From NCBI GenBank assembly GCA_964490875.1, contig CAZBEF010000017.1, positions 1-11,121 on the forward strand: a DNA stretch of 11,121 nucleotides. The letters run 5' to 3'. The notes beneath the pieces were generated by a model that was not told the origin of the DNA, made no database searches, and saw nothing but the letters and a program-made list of their open reading frames with translations. How positions within the stretch are numbered: the first letter of the stretch is position 1; each line of letters begins with the position of its first letter. The DNA is from CAYYYG01 sp964490875 (GTDB lineage Bacteria; Patescibacteriota; Microgenomatia; UBA1406; GWC2-37-13). A program made the position numbers and the translations under genes. Positions 8,001 to 11,121 of this stretch are shown piece after piece.

Positions 8001-10845
8001 TTAGAGAAGCACTGAGTGAGTTATCCAGTGTTCCATCTATATAAATTTTCATGGTTGATCCGTTATAGGTTGCCGCAATATGATGCCAGTTGGTATCTTG
8101 TGATGAAGTAGAAGACTGCAAAATAGTATTTCCTCCATAAGCATAAATCATCGCATCAGTATTTGCCGTATCACCGAGAGCGGCATACATTTTTCCAGAA
8201 TATGCAGCCAATGAAGTTACATGTTCATGAGCCGATGCCCAGCCGCTATTCAACGAATCTCCGCCGATTTGGCTCCAGGCAGTACCATTCCACTTCCAGA
8301 CTTCTCCATCGCCTGCCGAGCTTCCTAATCCGGCATATAATTCTCCATTAAATACCGATAATGTTCTTACTCGTTCGTATGTAGCATCTGCCCAGGAAGA
8401 ATTAGTGGCATCACCACCAATACGCGACCACGTGGATCCATTATATTGCCAAACCTCTGCATCTCCGGCAGAATTTCCTAAACCTGCAAATAGATATCCT
8501 TTATAAACAGCAAGAGAATCGACTGTTTCGAATGTTGCAGCCGCCCACGAAGAATTTAATCCATCTCCTCCAACCTGGCTCCAGGCGGTGCCATTCCATT
8601 TCCAGACATCTGCATCGCCTGCAGAATCTCCGTTACCCGCATATAAATTTCCGTTATAAACACCCAGTGATCGTATTGTTTCAATATTGGTTGTCCAACC
8701 GGAATTCGTACTATCGCCGCCAATTTTCGTCCAAGCAGATCCATTGTACGTCCATACTTCGGCATCATTGGCGCTGTTTCCTAAACCAGCGACCAAGTTG
8801 CCGTTATATTCCGTCATTGAAGAAACAACTTCATAATTGGTTGTCCATCCGGAATTCAGCGAATCTCCGCCAACTTGTGTCCAACTTCCGGATTCATATT
8901 TCCATACTTCTGCTTCATTAGCACCAGTACCCAAGCCGGCATACAAATTTCCCCCATATCTCATTAAGCTTGGCACGGATTCGTATGTATTTAATGTCCA
9001 GCTGCTGTTTATTCCCTGGCCGCCGACTATTCCCCATGAAGTACCATCGAATTCCCATACTAACGCATTTCCTGCCGTAGCATTTCCATTTCCGGCATAT
9101 AATTTACTGTTTACTTCTGTCATGCTTTCAACACTATTTAGTCCATAAAACCCCCAGCTTTTATTTATATAATTACCGCCTATCCGTGTCCAGCTGGTAC
9201 CGTTGAATCTCCACATTTCGCCCGAAGCAGCAGAAGCCTGGAGACCTGCATATAAATATGTTCCTGTTGAAACATAGGTAAGTGCACGCACTTGCAAAAA
9301 TGTATTAGTGAAACCTGAATTTAATCCGTCTCCTCCAATCTGAGTCCATGAGGAACCGTTGTATCTCCAAACTTCATTATCACCAGCAGTATTACCTATA
9401 CCGGCATATATATTGGAGCCATCACCAGTTAAAGCCCATACCTGTTCATAAGTAGTATCAGCCCATGAAGAATTTGCAGCATCTCCTCCGATTTTTGTCC
9501 ATGAAGATCCATTGTAACTCCATACTTCTCCTTCACCGGCTGCAGAATTACCGATACCGGCATATAACGTACTACCTTGATAATATAATGAATATACTCC
9601 TTCATATGTTGTATCTGCCCAAGAAGAACTGAGAGCATCGCCTCCAATTTTAGACCAGGCAGATCCGTTCCAGCGCCAAACTTCTGCATCGCCGGCACTG
9701 GATCCCAAACCTGCATAAACAGTCGAACCGGTTCCTGTTAAACTGAGAACTGATTCAAAATTTGTCGTCCACCCCGAATTGACACTGTCTCCACCGATTT
9801 TTGTCCAAGTAGAACCATTCCACCGCCATACTTCAGCGTCATTTGCTGATGATCCTATACCAGCATACAAATACGTTCCATCCCAGTATAATGCATGAAC
9901 ATATTCATATGTGGCTGCTGCCCAGCTACTATTTAAACCGTCTCCTCCGATTTGAGTCCAGCTGGATCCATTCCATTTCCAGACATCGCCGTCGCCCGCT
10001 GTGCTGCCAAGTCCAACAAACGCATTCGTTCCATCTGTTGCAATACTCGCCACTTCTTCTATTGTGTTTGTCGCCCATGAAGAATTTAATCCATCTCCTC
10101 CGATCTGCGACCATGTTGTTCCGTTCCATTTCCAGACTTCTCCATCACTAATCCCGGTTCCTAATCCCGCATAAATATCAGTTCCAATCGCGACAGAAGA
10201 TTCAACAGCCAATTTTCCGTTTAAATCCCAGCTTCGGTTTACGTCATCTTGAGTAGTTGCATTTCCTCCTGCGGCTTGAGCCCAGTTGTCGGCGTTGGAA
10301 GGAGCAAGTTCGTAGGTTATTTTCCCCGTATCATTGTCGTAATAAAGTTTATAAACACCTTTATCAGCTATGGTAACAGGACCTTGTGTACTATTTGCCG
10401 AAAATGAAGAACCATGCTTTACCCATCCTTCAATTGTATTAGATTGAACAAACGACAAGGAAGATGAATCTGCAACAGTAATTCCTGAAGAAGTTCCATC
10501 AAACGTAGCACCGTTATTCAGCTTTCCTGTTGTATAAGTTAACGATGTCGCGGTTGCAGTATTAGAATTACTAGATGAATCAGATGGATTGCCGGATGCT
10601 TCATCCAAATGAAGTAATAATTGAGTATCGGCATCACTGGTATAGTTTTGAACCTTCAGCCGTGCTGAACTTGCCGCAACTTCAATATAATTTGAACTTG
10701 ATAACGTATAGTTTCCAGCAACAGAAAAATCCCAGGAAGTCGATACAGCATAGGCCGACTGAGTCAGCCAAGATAGACTTATAATACCGATTATTCCTAA
10801 CGCAATGAGTGTGTTTTTTATCACATAAATAATACTTTTAGTCAA
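5035..10845 (-). CDS. Giant exported multidomain protein: split LamG, propeller-like repeats, eight FnIII-like domains
   Basis: A 1936-residue protein, probably on the cell surface and adhesive or carbohydrate-binding; function is inferred from architecture only. Residues 1-33 form a signal peptide (hydrophobic core 12-28, likely cleavage after AYA). Residues 72-182 match the first half of a LamG/concanavalin-A-like jelly roll (ATFDGTSSGITVADS, NTIEGWVKHG). About 188-904 is a tandem array of ~51-residue units. The second LamG half follows at 905-990 (NWHHIAATYNGSTMKIYIDG, GMLDEIRI). A beta module covers 1000-1105 (YRLSIDSGTTWKYWNGSQW). Eight FnIII-like domains follow, at about 1111, 1221, 1320, 1426, 1526, 1620, 1711 and 1810 onward. 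The last 23 residues form a probable amphipathic helix. Only four cysteines were seen, as two near pairs (1360/1372, 1504/1510). No LPXTG, dockerin or terminal membrane helix is present. The start is a TTG at 10845, since TAA directly precedes it in frame; GTG at 10824 is the alternative and keeps the signal peptide. It is first in a likely operon with the ABC genes. Confidence 0.93.
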   Translation of the reverse strand: MTKSIIYVIKNTLIALGIIGIISLSWLTQSAYAVSTSWDFSVAGNYTLSSSNYIEVAASSARLKVQNYTSDADTQLLLHLDEASGNPSDSSSNSNTATATSLTYTTGKLNNGATFDGTSSGITVADSSSLSFVQSNTIEGWVKHGSSFSANSTQGPVTIADKGVYKLYYDNDTGKITYELAPSNADNWAQAAGGNATTQDDVNRSWDLNGKLAVESSVAIGTDIYAGLGTGISDGEVWKWNGTTWSQIGGDGLNSSWATNTIEEVASIATDGTNAFVGLGSTAGDGDVWKWNGSSWTQIGGDGLNSSWAAATYEYVHALYWDGTYLYAGIGSSANDAEVWRWNGSTWTKIGGDSVNSGWTTNFESVLSLTGTGSTVYAGLGSSAGDAEVWRWNGSAWSKIGGDALSSSWADTTYEGVYSLYYQGSTLYAGIGNSAAGEGEVWSYNGSSWTKIGGDAANSSWADTTYEQVWALTGDGSNIYAGIGNTAGDNEVWRYNGSSWTQIGGDGLNSGFTNTFLQVRALTYVSTGTYLYAGLQASAASGEMWRFNGTSWTRIGGNYINKSWGFYGLNSVESMTEVNSKLYAGNGNATAGNALVWEFDGTSWGIVGGQGINSSWTLNTYESVPSLMRYGGNLYAGLGTGANEAEVWKYESGSWTQVGGDSLNSGWTTNYEVVSSMTEYNGNLVAGLGNSANDAEVWTYNGSAWTKIGGDSTNSGWTTNIETIRSLGVYNGNLYAGNGDSAGDADVWKWNGTAWSQVGGDGLNSSWAAATFETVDSLAVYKGYLFAGLGNSAGDAEVWQYNGSTWSRIGGDATNSSWADATYERVRTLSVFNGELYAGLGSSAGDGEVWKWNGTAWSQIGGDSLNSGWASAHEHVTSLAAYSGKMYAALGDTANTDAMIYAYGGNTILQSSTSSQDTNWHHIAATYNGSTMKIYIDGTLDNSLSASLSMLDTGTPLLIGNGFGTNSPGANATPLKGMLDEIRISNTDRTSFTTTAYVNSAQTVQPTASVMTSQIKNWSGFSTSETLNGGTIGYRLSIDSGTTWKYWNGSQWTTSSSTSSTNDASTINSNISSLSAGTGGILWQAVLTGDGTQQVKLNSVQIDGTADTVDPVNPDTVTSLSALAGSSITSGTWYSHTAPYFTWSGATDTGGSGVAGYYVYFDGSSDGDPVTQGSFQTTEVYTGSGLTSGQTYYLRIKAKDNAGNIADNAWDAFTYKYDGTNPTNPATVSVSPAGYAATNSFTFSWPAGSDGSSSIAGYQYKTGASSGALSDWSTTTTSRSITIADAAYQDGENTFYLRTIDNAGNVSATNVTANYYYAGSGPSAPQYVSVNPSTNTANSFAFSWTAPSTYSGSESALTYCYTINTLPSANTCTFTSAGATSLSASSFATQVGLNTFYIAAKNSSSSGGAINYGAYGSVSFTANTSAPGIPTSVDISDASLKSSSAWKLTVSWAAPTDVGSGVDNYELYRSTDDSTYTKIATTTGTAYVDTGLSQQEYYYKVRACDSVNNCGSYSTAVTMTPTGRFTSAPSLASGPAVSSITTKKATVTWSTDRTADSKIQYGTKSGSYFTEEPSNSTQATDHTINLTNLSPGTTYYYKAKWTDEDGNTGSSTEKSFSTSPAPTVKDVSAKTVSISSAILEFTSKGASTVKIYYGETTAFGGLKTISTSTSETTYTSDLPDLKDGTKYYYKINTLDTEAYEYEGTILNFTTLPRPKIAKVKIQQVVGTAQPAVLISWETNTPTSSVVTFFPQGRAGEARDEVNVNLQEGEHQILLRGLVPETNYSIIVSGRDKIGNEAKADPQQFTTATDTRPPKITGLKIEGSIAKSSSDSSKSLAQLIVTWTTDEPSTSQIEFGEGSGTTYSQKTQQDSNMTINHLVVISNLSPSKVYHLRALSNDKAKNEGKSIDSVTITPKALDQALDLVITNLLQVFGFAAK
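8134..10284 (-). repeat. Tandem ~153-bp coding repeats, propeller-like blades (13 full plus two part units)
   Basis: Within the giant protein, residues 188-904 are built of units of 50-52 residues, ending at W257, W308, W359, W409, W461, F512, W564, W616, W667, W717, W767, W818 and W869. The consensus runs: variable strand, LYAGLGSSAGDAEVW, then K/R-WNGSSWTQIGGD, then GLNSSW. Each unit thus has two or three short hydrophobic strands and a GG turn, resembling kelch-type beta-propeller blades, though I cannot assign a named family with certainty. The array begins with the back half of a unit (WAQAAGG...NRSW, 188-206) and ends with the front half of another (870-904). Units 7 and 8 are the most diverged (for example IGGNYINKSW). 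Coding is uninterrupted, with no frameshift. Confidence 0.9.
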
Positions 10846-10856
10846 TTAAACACTTC

Positions 10857-10886
10857 ATTATATGTAAATTTAATAAGTATCTGCAA
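10857..10886 (-). promoter_or_regulatory. Probable promoter of the surface protein-ABC operon
   Basis: On the minus strand a perfect TATAAT (10857-10862) lies 18 bases after TTGCAG (10881-10886), which keeps the TTG of the -35 consensus. The surrounding DNA is AT-rich. Only 11 bases lie between the -10 box and the TTG start codon at 10845, so transcription from here would begin near 10849-10851 and leave almost no leader. Use of the GTG at 10824 would give a leader of about 26 bases. The box also overlaps an out-of-frame six-codon ATG reading (MKCLID) that stops inside the gene start, which I regard as chance. Confidence 0.5.
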
Positions 10887-11004
10887 TGCCAGATTAATAT
10901 GGGGTAGTTGAAAAGTAATTTAAAATGTAAGGCGGACCATTACAGCAATCAATACTAGGCTTATAATAAACAATGTTAAAACTATACGGTTAGTTTAAAA
11001 CCAC

Positions 11005-11030
11005 AAAAAAAGCAGACCCGGAGGTCTGCT
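11005..11030 (-). terminator. Rho-independent terminator of an upstream transcript
   Basis: A perfect 8-bp stem (11011-11018 with 11023-11030, AGCAGACC/GGTCTGCT) closes a four-base loop. On the minus strand it is followed at once by seven T residues, counting the last stem base, then GTGG. Orientation shows that it ends a transcript arriving from beyond the right edge and separates it from the surface-protein operon. On the plus strand only a weak T-rich tail (TTGTATTTT) follows, so plus-strand termination is less likely. Confidence 0.85.
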
Positions 11031-11121
11031 AATTGTATTTTCGTAGAATAAATAGAACATCGAAACATTAACCAACAAAAGAGATGGAAGATCGCTACTT
11101 AGTACGCCTCGGCTAAAATCC
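11031..11121 (-). other. Right-edge segment, 3' end of an unidentified upstream transcript
   Basis: The terminator next to it implies that a minus-strand transcript crosses this segment. One minus frame reads ILAEAY and stops with TAA at 11099-11101, which could be the tail of a protein gene. Another frame stays open through the terminator hairpin and is therefore unlikely to be coding. A third possibility is the 3' end of an rRNA, from a short GTACTAA word. Twenty-odd bases cannot decide among these. Confidence 0.2.

Noticed and set aside
8134..10284. CRISPR or DNA satellite array
   Set aside because: The ~153-bp period is three-fold divisible, in frame and degenerate at the DNA level while conserved in protein, so it is a protein repeat.
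10924..10944. Short inverted repeat TGTAA/TTACA and a second promoter-like pair (TTGATT, 17 bases, TACATT) upstream of the surface protein
   Set aside because: Five-base arms and four-of-six box matches are expected by chance in AT-rich DNA, and a better promoter lies closer to the gene.
11085..11121. Possible 23S rRNA 3' end at the right edge
   Set aside because: Only a short GTACTAA word resembles the conserved 23S end and too little sequence is visible; a protein tail ending ILAEAY fits equally well.

Overview
The window carries one strand of genes, all transcribed on the minus strand, that is from right to left. It looks like an AT-rich bacterial genome, probably a Candidate Phyla Radiation (Patescibacteria) member. 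That placement is inference. It rests on a giant signal-peptide protein with LamG-like, beta-propeller-like and fibronectin-III modules, a MacB-type exporter and a divergent RuvC. It also rests on the lack of clear Shine-Dalgarno sequences and of any LPXTG or other recognisable anchor on the surface protein. Another lineage such as Chloroflexota or Bacteroidota is not excluded. TGA ends the ATPase gene in a normal ATGA overlap, so the code appears to be standard bacterial, not the TGA-glycine code of Gracilibacteria.

Layout in order of transcription: the right edge (11031-11121) holds the unresolved end of an upstream unit, closed by a strong intrinsic terminator at 11005-11030. A promoter with a perfect TATAAT box at 10857-10862 then starts a new unit. 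Its first gene (10845-5035) encodes a 1936-residue exported protein. Two bases after its stop comes an ABC ATPase (5032-4256). This overlaps by four bases an FtsX/MacB-type permease (4259-2217). Sixteen bases later comes ruvC (2200-1721). A 120-base gap filled by a palindromic element (1600-1714) precedes gpmI (1586 to beyond the left edge), the cofactor-independent phosphoglycerate mutase, which lacks only about the last ten codons.

The most unusual item is the giant surface protein. About 717 residues of tandem ~51-residue propeller-like repeats sit inside a LamG-like jelly-roll domain, splitting it in two. The counts fit 13 full units plus one blade assembled from the two ends of the array. 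After this come a conserved-looking beta module, eight FnIII-like domains and a short amphipathic tail with no anchor. The tight coupling to a MacB-type ABC pair suggests, but does not prove, that transporter and surface protein work together at the cell envelope. The ruvC and gpmI genes are housekeeping genes downstream of that cassette.
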